64,000 bases of DNA from NCBI RefSeq assembly GCF_036039175.1, contig NZ_JAYXKP010000001.1, positions 124,001-188,000 of the forward strand. Direction: 5' to 3'. This stretch comes from Marinilactibacillus sp036039175 (GTDB taxonomy: Bacteria > Bacillota > Bacilli > Lactobacillales > Carnobacteriaceae_A). The notes beneath the pieces were generated by a model. The model saw only the letters and a program-made list of their open reading frames with translations, was not told the origin of the DNA and did no database searches. Of the stretch, positions 35,517-44,370 are shown in pieces (within the stretch, counting starts at the first letter, position 1; each line of letters starts with the position of its first letter). A program made the position numbers and the translations under genes.

Positions 35517-35528
35517 GAGGTGTTCTCG

Positions 35529-36797
35529 ATGAAAGAGTTGATAAAAAAAGATTTTCTTTTACTTTCAAAAAATAAAAGTGAATTGATCGAACTACTACTC
35601 ACACCTTTTCTATTGATTTGTATTTTAGGATTTGCTCTTGGTAATCTGATGAACAACAGTGCTGAAAACACTATTGAGACAACTATCGTTGGTTTTGTGA
35701 ACGATCAAAACGATGAAACAGTTAAGGCGGATTTTGAAGCAAAACTGGATGAGGAAAATGTGACTGATTTAGAGTACCAGCAGTTATTAGAAGCATCGTC
35801 TGAATTAGACCCAGTCTTTCATTTGAAACAGTTGTTTGAACAAGAAGAGATAAAAGAGCTCTTTCATTTAAAAGCTTTTGAATCAATCGATTCTGCTCAG
35901 AAAGCGTTAGAAAATGACGAAATTGGCGGTATTATACATGTTCCAGACCAATTCAGTTTATCTGTATTGAATTCGACTTTATTTGGGGAAGAATTAAAAA
36001 CAGAACTTAATGTGATGACACAAGATCCGAATCAAATTAGATCCATTACACTGACTAGTGTTTTAGATAGTTTTATTAACGAATATAATTTTCAGACATC
36101 CATAGTTCCATTCGCTGGAGATACAACAATTGATGATACCTCACGATATGGTGGAACTCTGACAGTTTCTACTGAAGAGCCTATCAGCGCTTTTCAATAC
36201 TATACGCTAGGAATGGGTGTGTTTTACGCTTTAAGCATTAGTACAATCATAGCAAACCGTAGCTTTAGGGAAAAAGAAACACATGTATTTGCAAGAATTA
36301 TGATTTCGAATCAATCACCTTTAAGTTACCTGATGAGTAAGATGGTTTCCAGTTCACTTATTGCTTTTATGCAGTTAAGTTTGTTATTTGGCCTTTCCAA
36401 TTTAGTTTTCGGAATTTTTTCAGGACGACCCAGTTCCTTTTGGTTAGATATTGCATTAATAACAGCCATTTATTCTTTATTGATAGGAAGTATAACTAGC
36501 TTGCTTACCTCTATATCACTATATGGAAACGAAATTAAAATTGTAAACTTCTTTGGATCTTTCACTGCTGTACTAGCTTTTCTTGGAGGTAGCTTTACAC
36601 CGACAGAAAACTTTTCTGATCTGATTAAGACGATAGGGGATTGGACGCCTAATGGTGCAACATTGACTTCATACTTGCAACTACTAATGGGGTTCGAAAT
36701 ACAAGAAATTTTACCTCTTTTAGCGAGAGTGATCGGCATGAGTATCGTCAGTTTGACCGTGGCTGTTCTATTGTTTCCGAAAAGGAGGTTAGATTAG
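35529..36797 (+). CDS. ABC-2 type permease (LnrM-like)
   Basis: 422 aa. One N-terminal helix, an acidic extracellular domain of ~180 residues, then five to six C-terminal helices: the ABC2_membrane_3 layout. ATG 35529 has AGGAGG 8 bases upstream; a GTG at 35520 lies within that ribosome site. The gene follows the ATPase after 12 bases and is immediately followed by a second permease of the same layout, so a heterodimeric exporter is likely. Confidence 0.88.
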   Translation: MKELIKKDFLLLSKNKSELIELLLTPFLLICILGFALGNLMNNSAENTIETTIVGFVNDQNDETVKADFEAKLDEENVTDLEYQQLLEASSELDPVFHLKQLFEQEEIKELFHLKAFESIDSAQKALENDEIGGIIHVPDQFSLSVLNSTLFGEELKTELNVMTQDPNQIRSITLTSVLDSFINEYNFQTSIVPFAGDTTIDDTSRYGGTLTVSTEEPISAFQYYTLGMGVFYALSISTIIANRSFREKETHVFARIMISNQSPLSYLMSKMVSSSLIAFMQLSLLFGLSNLVFGIFSGRPSSFWLDIALITAIYSLLIGSITSLLTSISLYGNEIKIVNFFGSFTAVLAFLGGSFTPTENFSDLIKTIGDWTPNGATLTSYLQLLMGFEIQEILPLLARVIGMSIVSLTVAVLLFPKRRLD

Positions 36798-37880
36798 ATG
36801 ATAACTGTATTTCTTATGCAATGGAAAAGAACCCTTAAGAGCCCGTTATTGCTCATATTGTTTTTTGGATTGACCATACTGATGGTCAATGTAGTGGCTG
36901 GCACCCAAGGTGGTCAAAAGTTGGAAGTAGCAGCTTATAGTCATAATCTATCAGAGAATCAAATACAATATAAATTAGATAGATTGAATCAAAGTGATAC
37001 GATTAGTATTCATTTAAAAGAAAAAGATCAAGTAGAAGAAGATATCAAAATGGATAAGTATGGGTTTGCATTAGTACTTGAAGAAGATAATTATCAGATT
37101 CTTGTAGGAAGAGAAACGGAGCAGTTACCTGTCGTGGATCAATATCTTCGTAGAGTTTATAGTGAAGAAAATCGGCTCAGAAGCATTCAAGAGCAAAACC
37201 CAGAACAAGTCATCGAAGTTAAGGACCACCTATTGTTAAACGTAAGCTCGTTGTCTGATACTGGTAATAGCATTGTGAATTTATCGGTCATGTTAGGTAT
37301 GACCTTCTACTTCACGATATTTTCAATTCTTTTTCTTATGACAGATTTATTTGAAGACAAAAGAAATGGTATTTGGAACCGACTGATCTTTTCTCCAATT
37401 TCAAAAGCTAAAATCTATCTTGGACATCTTTTCTTTTATTTCAGCCTAGGAGTTTTGCAAATCACAGTACTATTAACGTTATTGAGTCAGATGCTTTTAC
37501 TTGATTTAAATATCAACTATCTCGTAGCAATTCTAATCACATTATCGTTTATTCTTTGTATTGTATCTCTAGGGATATTACTCATCGCCATGGCAAAAAC
37601 TTCTTCAGGATTAATGGTCTTGATTCCCATTGTCGCAACTTCTACAGCCATGTTAGGTGGGGCTTTTTGGCCGCTACAAGTGATTGATAATCGTTTTTTA
37701 TTATTTGTAGCAGAATGGATGCCTATCAAACAAGCTATATACGGAATCATTGAAGCAACTGTTCAAAATAAAAGTTTCCTTGAAGCAATGCAGCCTGTCG
37801 GAATTTTGCTATTGATGAGCTTATTCTTTATGAGTATAGGCATCAATATGATGGAAAGAGTGAGTGATTCTCAATTATAA
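36798..37880 (+). CDS. ABC-2 type permease (LnrN-like)
   Basis: 360 aa with the same plan as the preceding gene: one N-terminal helix, an extracellular domain of ~130 residues and about six helices ending in a MMERV tail. The ATG touches the stop of the previous gene and uses AAAGGAGG within it, so translation is coupled. It completes the kinase-regulator-ATPase-two-permease set. A TetR operator/hairpin region follows directly and may terminate the operon. Confidence 0.88.
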   Translation: MITVFLMQWKRTLKSPLLLILFFGLTILMVNVVAGTQGGQKLEVAAYSHNLSENQIQYKLDRLNQSDTISIHLKEKDQVEEDIKMDKYGFALVLEEDNYQILVGRETEQLPVVDQYLRRVYSEENRLRSIQEQNPEQVIEVKDHLLLNVSSLSDTGNSIVNLSVMLGMTFYFTIFSILFLMTDLFEDKRNGIWNRLIFSPISKAKIYLGHLFFYFSLGVLQITVLLTLLSQMLLLDLNINYLVAILITLSFILCIVSLGILLIAMAKTSSGLMVLIPIVATSTAMLGGAFWPLQVIDNRFLLFVAEWMPIKQAIYGIIEATVQNKSFLEAMQPVGILLLMSLFFMSIGINMMERVSDSQL

Positions 37881-37898
37881 AATAAAAACTACAAAACA

Positions 37899-37927
37899 TT
37901 GACCGACCTGGTCAGTAGTGGTAAACT
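37899..37927 (+). promoter_or_regulatory. Promoter of the TetR-ABC module
   Basis: TTGACC and TAAACT with a 17-base spacer. The -35 box and part of the spacer lie inside the left operator arm, so a bound TetR protein would block polymerase. Confidence 0.65.
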
Positions 37928-37949
37928 TTCACCATGACCAGGTCGGTCA
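37900..37949. promoter_or_regulatory. Double palindromic operator for TetR regulator
   Basis: TGACCGACCTGGTCA (37900-37914) and TGACCAGGTCGGTCA (37935-37949) are exact reverse complements. Each is also a TGACC-5-GGTCA palindrome. They flank the promoter of the adjacent TetR gene, and the right arm is followed by GTTTTTAT, so as RNA the element could also act as a terminator for the upstream operon. Confidence 0.75.
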
Positions 37950-37982
37950 GTTTTTATACAGGATGATCGAGGTGAGTAAGAA

Positions 37983-38624
37983 TTGAACGAAGCATTTAAT
38001 AAATTACCAGATGAAAAAAGGTCTGCTATTCTTAAAGCGGCTTATAATGAGTTTGAGGAACATGGCTTTAAAAGGGCTTCTACAAATAAAATAGCTGCTA
38101 AAGCTGGAATTGGCAAAGGGACTTTGTTTTATTATTTTGGAAACAAGAAAAAACTATATCAGTATCTGATTACGACTTCTTTCAACATTGCTTATGATGA
38201 ATATTTAATGCAGATCAATTTCGATAAAACAGATTATTTTGATCGTTTAGAAAGTATAACTGATCTCAAACAAAAAGTAAGCAATCTTTATCCCAATGAA
38301 TTGAGCTTCTTATCTAAACTTCTTTTAACTCCGGATGATACGGAATGGTCGGATGTTATACAGGAGAAACGTGAAGAATCAGAAAAAGTATGGGAAAAGG
38401 TTTTGACTGAAAATATCGACTTCAGTAAATTTAGAGAAGATTTGCCAAGGGAAAAGGTGCTGAACTTAATCAAATGGGGACTTGAAGGATACCGTAAAGA
38501 ACTGGAGCAGAAAGCAAACTCCCTAGGAAATTCAACTGTCTTTTCAGAAGAAGAGATCAAGTATTACTATCAAGAATACAATGATTATATCGATTTATTA
38601 AAAAGAACATACTATAAATCATAG
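37983..38624 (+). CDS. TetR/AcrR family transcriptional regulator
   Basis: 213 aa. The N-terminal helix-turn-helix (RASTNKIAAKAGIGKGTLFYYF) is a clear TetR DNA-binding domain; the rest is an all-helical ligand-binding domain. TTG start with GAGGTGAG upstream. It lies directly behind a double palindrome that overlaps its promoter, so autorepression, relieved by a toxic ligand, is the likely mode. The ABC exporter genes follow after 16 bases in the same direction. Confidence 0.93.
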   Translation: MNEAFNKLPDEKRSAILKAAYNEFEEHGFKRASTNKIAAKAGIGKGTLFYYFGNKKKLYQYLITTSFNIAYDEYLMQINFDKTDYFDRLESITDLKQKVSNLYPNELSFLSKLLLTPDDTEWSDVIQEKREESEKVWEKVLTENIDFSKFREDLPREKVLNLIKWGLEGYRKELEQKANSLGNSTVFSEEEIKYYYQEYNDYIDLLKRTYYKS

Positions 38625-38640
38625 TCAGGGAGTGAGTTAT

Positions 38641-39543
38641 ATGAGTTTAGTTTCAGTACAGGGGTTATCTAAATCTTTTGGTAAAACAGAGGCTTTAAAA
38701 GAAGTTAACTTTAGCATGGAAAAAGGGGAAGTTTTAGGCTTTATTGGACCAAATGGTTCAGGCAAATCGACAACCATTCGAGTACTTTTAGGACTATTAA
38801 AAGCAGATAGTGGAAAAGTGCGTATATTTGATCAGGATGTATGGTCTGATTCTGTGGAGATACACAAACGTGTTGCTTATGTTCCTGGAGATGTCAATCT
38901 CTGGCCCAATCTAACTGGTGGAGAAGTTATTGACCTTTTCTTAAGTATGAGAGGACAACAGGTAGATCATGATAAGAAAGCCTCTTTAATCAAAGCATTT
39001 GATTTTGATCCTACAAAGCAATGTAGAAGTTATTCTAAAGGAAATCGTCAAAAAGTGGCGTTGATCGCTGCATTTGCTTCTGATGCAGACCTATACATAT
39101 TGGATGAACCCACTTCTGGTTTAGATCCACTACAAGAACGTGTTTTTCAACAACAAGTAGCAATCGTTAAAAAGCGAGGGGCTAGCGTTTTGTTATCTAG
39201 CCATATCTTATCTGAAGTTGAACAACTATGTGATACGATTGCGATTATCCGTAACGGAAGCATTGTGGAAGCAAGAACACTTAATGATCTTAGACACCTT
39301 ACCAGAACAGAAATCAGGTTACAAACACAAAAATCTTTGAACCATTTCAGTGATGTTAGTTGGATTCACCACTTTGTCCAAAAAGGAAACCAAGCCGTTT
39401 TTCAAATAGACTCCAATAAAATGGATCAATTGATCCAGGCCTTACAAGGAATGGACGTTCAATCACTGGAAAGTGTTCCGCCTAAGTTAGAAGATCTATT
39501 CATGCGCCATTATGAAACGACTGGAGAGGCGAGGGAATCATGA
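38641..39543 (+). CDS. ABC exporter ATPase
   Basis: 300 aa. Walker A GPNGSGKST, signature YSKGNRQKV, Walker B LYILDEPTSGLDP and switch His (LSSHILSEVE) are intact, with a C-terminal extension of ~80 residues. ATG 38641 is preferred; the in-frame GTG at 38632 overlaps the GGGAG ribosome site. It overlaps the permease gene by 4 bases. ATPase plus a 531-residue permease is the layout of polyketide-antibiotic (tetronasin-type) exporters. Confidence 0.9.
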   Translation: MSLVSVQGLSKSFGKTEALKEVNFSMEKGEVLGFIGPNGSGKSTTIRVLLGLLKADSGKVRIFDQDVWSDSVEIHKRVAYVPGDVNLWPNLTGGEVIDLFLSMRGQQVDHDKKASLIKAFDFDPTKQCRSYSKGNRQKVALIAAFASDADLYILDEPTSGLDPLQERVFQQQVAIVKKRGASVLLSSHILSEVEQLCDTIAIIRNGSIVEARTLNDLRHLTRTEIRLQTQKSLNHFSDVSWIHHFVQKGNQAVFQIDSNKMDQLIQALQGMDVQSLESVPPKLEDLFMRHYETTGEARES

Positions 39544-41135
39544 AATCTATAACCGGATTTGAATTGTTAACTCGCTTTGTCTTAAAAAAAGAATGGAAAG
39601 GTTTGTTACTTTGGGCGCTTGGCTGCTTGATGTTTGTTTTTGTGGGTGTTTTTGCATTTGTAACCATTTATCCTTCTGCGACTGACCGCACAGCTATGGC
39701 AGTTGCAATGTCTAATCCGGCTATGGAAGCCCTTTTCGGAAAACTGATTGGAGGAGATAACTATACCATTGGTGCAATGTATTCACATACAATGACTATC
39801 CTCACATTGTCACTTTTTTCAGTAGCTTCGATATTAATGATGATTAGAAATACCAGAGTTGAAGAAGAACACGGTATGATGGAATTAATTCAATCATTTC
39901 CTATAGGAAGACTCGCGCATTCGACGTCTGCTTCATTACTGTTAATAGGTTACAACATATCATTAGCACTACTGACTGGATTGCTCCTCTTATTGATGGG
40001 GGATTCGAGTATGGATTTGAACGGATCATTTCTTACTGGAGCAATGTATGGCGCAATCGGATTGTTTTTCGGAAGTCTCGCCTTACTCGCAGCTCAATTA
40101 TCCAGCAATAGTAGAAGTGCTACGATGACCTGTTTTTCACTGTTAGGAGCTGCCTATATTATTAGAATCATCGGGGATACCGGCCAGGAATATTTGAATG
40201 TTCTTTCTCCACTAGGTTTGCTATACAAATCAGAACCGTTTGTCTCCAATTACTGGTGGCCTGTAGGAATAGTCTTACTTGTAACCTTTGTTGTTTTGGG
40301 ACTTGCCTTTTATTTCCAGACAAAAAGAGATTTAGGTGCTGGACTATTGCCAGATAAAACGGGTAAACACTTAGCGTCTTCTTTTTTGAAACAACCGATA
40401 GGCTTTGTTTTCCGATTGATGAAAACACCTTTAATCGCTTGGACTATAGGGTTGGTTCTACTTGGGATTACTTACGGTTCGGTTGTGGGAGACGTGGAAA
40501 GTCTGCTAGCTGGTAATGAATTGATTGAGCAAGTGATCAGTAGTGATGCTTCTCAATCCATTGTCACACAGTTTATTTCCATTATTATGGGCGTATTGGC
40601 TATAGCAGCTGTTATACCATCTATTCAAGTCATCGTTAGATTGTCTTCCGAAGAAAAACATGGACGCTTACAGCATTTACTTGTTGGAACGAAAAGCCGA
40701 AGTCAGATTTTACTGACTTTTATAGAGGTTAGTTTGATTTCTTTGGTAATGATTCAAGGAGTACAAATTGCTGCGTTTGGTGTTACGGCTAGTTTAAGTC
40801 AGAATATTCTCAGTTTTAGAGAAATTTTTGAAAGTGGTCTTGTTTATTTGCCAGCTATGGCCGTAATGTTGAGTGTAGCTATCTGTCTATTCGGATGGCT
40901 TCCAAAAAAACTATCCTTAATATGGATAGTTTTAGGTTATTGCTTTTTTATACTCTATTTCTCTAATTTATTTGATATGCCTGAATGGATAAAAGGACTT
41001 TCCCCGTTTTACCACATCCCAGAAAGATTAGATGGAGAATACAACTTAACCGTTCTTTTATATTTAACCCTTGTTTCTGTAGCTTTATCTTTAGTAGGAA
41101 TAATCGGTTTCAAAAATAGAGACACGATTCATTAA
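39540..41135 (+). CDS. ABC permease, polyketide-antibiotic exporter type (TnrB3-like)
   Basis: 531 aa with about twelve membrane helices in two similar halves, and few charged residues between helices. The size and layout match the COG3559-type exporters that work with a single ATPase. The ATG overlaps the ATPase stop (ATGA). Substrate unknown; control by the adjacent TetR protein suggests induction by a toxic compound. A terminator follows, before the PadR gene. Confidence 0.85.
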   Translation: MKSITGFELLTRFVLKKEWKGLLLWALGCLMFVFVGVFAFVTIYPSATDRTAMAVAMSNPAMEALFGKLIGGDNYTIGAMYSHTMTILTLSLFSVASILMMIRNTRVEEEHGMMELIQSFPIGRLAHSTSASLLLIGYNISLALLTGLLLLLMGDSSMDLNGSFLTGAMYGAIGLFFGSLALLAAQLSSNSRSATMTCFSLLGAAYIIRIIGDTGQEYLNVLSPLGLLYKSEPFVSNYWWPVGIVLLVTFVVLGLAFYFQTKRDLGAGLLPDKTGKHLASSFLKQPIGFVFRLMKTPLIAWTIGLVLLGITYGSVVGDVESLLAGNELIEQVISSDASQSIVTQFISIIMGVLAIAAVIPSIQVIVRLSSEEKHGRLQHLLVGTKSRSQILLTFIEVSLISLVMIQGVQIAAFGVTASLSQNILSFREIFESGLVYLPAMAVMLSVAICLFGWLPKKLSLIWIVLGYCFFILYFSNLFDMPEWIKGLSPFYHIPERLDGEYNLTVLLYLTLVSVALSLVGIIGFKNRDTIH

Positions 41136-41137
41136 TC

Positions 41138-41178
41138 AATCAGACTGCAGTCTACTAGGACTAAAGTCTGATTTTTTT
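41138..41178 (+). terminator. Terminator of the TetR-ABC module
   Basis: AATCAGACT pairs with AGTCTGATT, then seven T residues. Confidence 0.75.
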
Positions 41179-41182
41179 ATAT

Positions 41183-41203
41183 TTACTGCATCTGATGTAG
41201 TAA
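41183..41203. promoter_or_regulatory. PadR operator, promoter-proximal palindrome
   Basis: TTACTGCATC and GATGTAGTAA (9 of 10 matched) around one base. It lies over the -35 region of the promoter whose -10 box TATAAT is at 41221. The exact complement of the left arm, GATGCAGTAA, recurs at 41240-41249 on the other side of the -10 box. Confidence 0.6.
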
Positions 41204-41287
41204 TTATCTAGAAGCTTTGGTATAATCATTACAACGACAGATGCAGTAATCACTATCTGTTCAGCTTTACATAAAGGGGTGGGATGA

Positions 41288-41617
41288 GTGATCAGTAGTG
41301 ACGTAAGTAGAGGATATAATGATTCATTTATATTATCTATTTTAAATGAAGGCGATTCCTACGGATACGAGATCTCTAAACAGATTAGGGAAATAACAAA
41401 TGGTCAGTATGTAATGAAAGAAACGACGCTTTATTCAGCCTTTACTCGTTTAAAGGCTAAAGGATATATCACATCTTACCCTGGGAAAGAAACGCAAGGT
41501 AGGAAACGAACGTATTATAAAATCACGGTGGCTGGAAAAGGCTTGTTATTAGAAAAGCAAAAAGAATGGCAATTGACAAAATCTGTTGTAGACATATTTT
41601 TTGGAGGGGAAATATAA
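41288..41617 (+). CDS. PadR family transcriptional regulator
   Basis: 109 aa, the typical short PadR form: winged helix (SFILSILNEGDSYGYEISKQI), then KETTLYSAFTRLKAKGYI and GRKRTYYKIT motifs. GTG start with AAGGGG 8 bases upstream. It overlaps by one base the membrane-protein gene that follows, a common pairing. Palindromes around its promoter suggest autorepression. Confidence 0.93.
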   Translation: MISSDVSRGYNDSFILSILNEGDSYGYEISKQIREITNGQYVMKETTLYSAFTRLKAKGYITSYPGKETQGRKRTYYKITVAGKGLLLEKQKEWQLTKSVVDIFFGGEI

Positions 41618-42588
41618 TGAATACAATAAAAGAGTATGTAGATAAAATGTTTAAACATGTTGTGAAAACACAGGAGACTGAGCAATTGAAAGTGGATATT
41701 CTAGCAAATATGGAGGACCGATACATCGCATTAAAAGAAGAAGGAGCCTCTGAGAACGAAGCGATTGGAACAGTCATTGTGGAGTTTGGTAATATTGAAG
41801 AAGTGCTTGATGAGATGGGCGTTAATAAGCATCAAAAATCAAATAATGATTTAGATGATGTAATGGTAGTAGAGACTGAAGATGCTTATGAGTATATAGA
41901 AGGTCGAAGAAAAGCGGGCTTAGGTATCGGATTAGGTGTTCTTGCTTGTTGTATTGCCCTTGGTGGTTTTCTTGGTCTATTCGGATTATTCTCATTAGAA
42001 TCCTACGGTATTATTCTAGGCTTAATATGGATGTTCCTACTTGCAGTCGTTGGTATCTCACTATTTATTATCCAAGGTTACCGATTGACGAACTATAAAG
42101 AGTATGAGCTTCCTTTCATCCTTGTACCTGAAGCTAAAATAAGGATTCAAGAGATGATGGATGCTTATAAAAAATCTTTCATATTTAGCATAGTAATCGG
42201 AGTAGCTTTATGTATATTATCTCTAATCCCAGTTTTGTTTACAGCTTTATCGTCCATAGATGAATTTATAGTCATTGGTATCGGGGCGATGTTCGTGATA
42301 GCTGGAGTCGGTGTCTTGTTGTTTATCTATACTGGAATGATTTGGACAGGATATCAAAATTTATTAAATAAAGGTAAATCCGTTGAGGAAGTCTATGAAG
42401 CACGTGAAAAGTACAAGCGAAACACTAAAATAACCAATATACTAGAGAATGTTTACTGGCCAATCTTATTGGTCGTTTACTTTTCATTAAGTTATTTCTC
42501 AGGTTCATGGGCATGGTCTTGGATTATTTTTCCAATAGGCGGAATATTACAAAGTACGATTGAATCTATATTTGATATTGAAGATTGA
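41617..42588 (+). CDS. Membrane protein with permease prefix domain, PadR partner
   Basis: 323 aa. The first ~75 residues form a helical permease-prefix/DUF1700-like domain (VKTQETEQLKVDILANMEDR..., EFGNIEEVLDEMG). Five to six membrane helices follow, with a cytoplasmic basic loop near residues 262-284. ATG 41617 follows GGAGGGG and overlaps the PadR stop; an in-frame ATG at 41566 lies within the PadR gene. Such PadR-linked proteins often act in envelope stress or as regulators of exporters. The exact role is unknown. Confidence 0.8.
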   Translation: MNTIKEYVDKMFKHVVKTQETEQLKVDILANMEDRYIALKEEGASENEAIGTVIVEFGNIEEVLDEMGVNKHQKSNNDLDDVMVVETEDAYEYIEGRRKAGLGIGLGVLACCIALGGFLGLFGLFSLESYGIILGLIWMFLLAVVGISLFIIQGYRLTNYKEYELPFILVPEAKIRIQEMMDAYKKSFIFSIVIGVALCILSLIPVLFTALSSIDEFIVIGIGAMFVIAGVGVLLFIYTGMIWTGYQNLLNKGKSVEEVYEAREKYKRNTKITNILENVYWPILLVVYFSLSYFSGSWAWSWIIFPIGGILQSTIESIFDIED

Positions 42589-42600
42589 TAAATGACCCAA

Positions 42601-42646
42601 TACTAAAGGTATAGTCCAATCTGGATTATACCTTTAGTATTTTTTT
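42601..42646 (+). terminator. Terminator of the PadR operon
   Basis: ACTAAAGGTATA pairs with TATACCTTTAGT, then a T run. Confidence 0.92.
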
Positions 42647-42942
42647 GTATTAAAGTAATTTAAGCGTATTCTTATATTGGTGCTTCTACCGATAAGTAAT
42701 AGTGATTTTTAGGTGAATAACGAAATTTAAATATTAATATAGTTATAAAATTAATATTTTTTATATTGGTGAGGTTGCTTATACGATAACAATAGTCACC
42801 TCCCTTTGATTATTTTAGCACTGAGAAGTCTTTATATTTGCTTCTTCTAATGCCATCATTTATTGTTTAAAGTAGAAATGGTTTGTGGATCAGTGGATTA
42901 CCTAAAACTCTTTCATATTAATTATTTTAAGGGGGATTTCGA
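42647..42942 (+). other. Leader region of the second ABC importer operon
   Basis: About 300 AT-rich bases without a gene. A weak promoter TTGCTT-17-TATTGT lies at 42838-42866. Earlier, a TTATACGATAACA stretch (42779) resembles a degenerate cre or LacI-type half site, and GAGGT/ACCTC arms surround it. I see no RNA gene and no riboswitch I can name. Confidence 0.4.
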
Positions 42943-44274
42943 TTGAAATCTAAACGCTCAAATCAATTAATCAAACATAGTTTACTATTAGGTAGTACAG
43001 TTTTACTTTTAGCTGCATGTGGTAACGGAGACGATAATTCAAGTAGTGAGTCTGCTTCTGATGGGAATGACGGCAGAACAACACTGGAATTTTGGTCTTT
43101 CTGGGGATCTGGAGCTAGAAGAGAAACGATTGAAGCCATCATTGAAGATTATAATGCGTCTCAAGATGCAGTCACAGTTGAACATGTCTATCAGCCTTGG
43201 GGAGATATCTGGACTAAGTCTTTAGCAGCTATTGCCGGGGGTAATGCACCAGATGTGATTGTTCAAGATATTAATAGTGTTAAACAAAGAGCAGAAGCAA
43301 ATCAAGCAACAAATATACAGGAATACTTAGATGCAGATGATATTTCAGGAGACTTTTATCCGCAGCTATGGGACACAGTGCTTTATGAAGATGAAGCCTA
43401 TGCATTACCATTTAACACAGATACACAAGTATTGTTTTACAATAAAACCGCTTTTGAAGAAGCAGGGCTAGATCCAGAAACACCACCAGCAACTTGGGAC
43501 GAACTGGAAGAAATGGCTAGAGTATTAGATCAAGGAAGTGGAGATAGCTGGGAACAAATCGGATTTTATCCACGCTGGAATATTGGGGCTGATGTTTGGG
43601 CACTAAATGCAGATGGAGGGAATGCTTGGTTTGATAACAGCGGAGAAGTTGCGATCAATACTCCTGAAAAGGTAGAAGCACTAGAATGGATGCTTGAGTG
43701 GCAAGATTATTATGGTAGAGATACCATCAATCAATATGAAGCGGAATTCGGTTCAGGTGTATCTGATCCCTTCATTTCCGGTTTAGTATCTATGCGAGGA
43801 CAAAATATTAACTATTACACCAACTTAGTGGAAAATGCTCCAGACGATTTTGAATTCGGTGTAGCGCCTTTACCTGAAAAAGAAGAAGGTAGTGGAAACT
43901 GGTCATGGGGCGGTGGATTTGTTTTAGAAGTTCCAGCTAATACGGACCATCCTGAAGAGTCTTATGACTTCATGAAGTATCTTTCTTCAACAGAAGTACA
44001 AGAAGAGTTTGGAATGAACAGTTTTGACATTATGGCGAATGCTGAAGCCAATGAAAACTTAAAAGAACATCCAGATCTTGATGAAATGGGTCAGATGATC
44101 TACGAACTTGCCGATTCCAATTTAGAAGTGACTACGATCACTCCGGTACCGCTTAATGCACCGGACTTTTCATCTCTTGTAAATACAGAAATCGATGCAG
44201 CCTTTCTAGGTCAGAAAACAGCTCAAGAAGCTCTGGATGATGCACAAGAATCCGTTGAGAATCTTGCTCAGTAA
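42943..44274 (+). CDS. Sugar ABC transporter substrate-binding lipoprotein
   Basis: 443 aa. Signal peptide with lipobox LAAC (Cys26), a Ser/Asp-rich linker and a family 1 extracellular solute-binding fold (LEFWSFWGSG, then ALPFNTDTQVLFYNK). TTG start with AAGGGGG upstream. It serves the two permeases that follow after a hairpin. The operon has no glycoside hydrolase, so the sugar is not evident from context. The protein is clearly distinct from the binding protein at 13604. Confidence 0.92.
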   Translation: MKSKRSNQLIKHSLLLGSTVLLLAACGNGDDNSSSESASDGNDGRTTLEFWSFWGSGARRETIEAIIEDYNASQDAVTVEHVYQPWGDIWTKSLAAIAGGNAPDVIVQDINSVKQRAEANQATNIQEYLDADDISGDFYPQLWDTVLYEDEAYALPFNTDTQVLFYNKTAFEEAGLDPETPPATWDELEEMARVLDQGSGDSWEQIGFYPRWNIGADVWALNADGGNAWFDNSGEVAINTPEKVEALEWMLEWQDYYGRDTINQYEAEFGSGVSDPFISGLVSMRGQNINYYTNLVENAPDDFEFGVAPLPEKEEGSGNWSWGGGFVLEVPANTDHPEESYDFMKYLSSTEVQEEFGMNSFDIMANAEANENLKEHPDLDEMGQMIYELADSNLEVTTITPVPLNAPDFSSLVNTEIDAAFLGQKTAQEALDDAQESVENLAQ

Positions 44275-44316
44275 TTGAAGAACTGAATAGTCGTTCATTA
44301 TAAATGGTCAATAGTA

Positions 44317-44356
44317 AGTGAGAAGGGGCAGATCATTTCCCTTCTCACTATTTTTT
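44317..44356 (+). terminator. Hairpin/partial terminator between binding protein and permeases
   Basis: Perfect 11-base arms (AGTGAGAAGGG and CCCTTCTCACT), then a T tract. It sits at the same place as the hairpin in the galactoside operon and probably sets a high binding-protein:permease ratio. Confidence 0.75.
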
Positions 44357-44370
44357 AAGGCGGTGTATAA

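Noticed and set aside
42779..42795. TTATACGATAACA as a cre site
   Set aside because: Three mismatches to the consensus at important positions; mentioned only in the leader-region entry.
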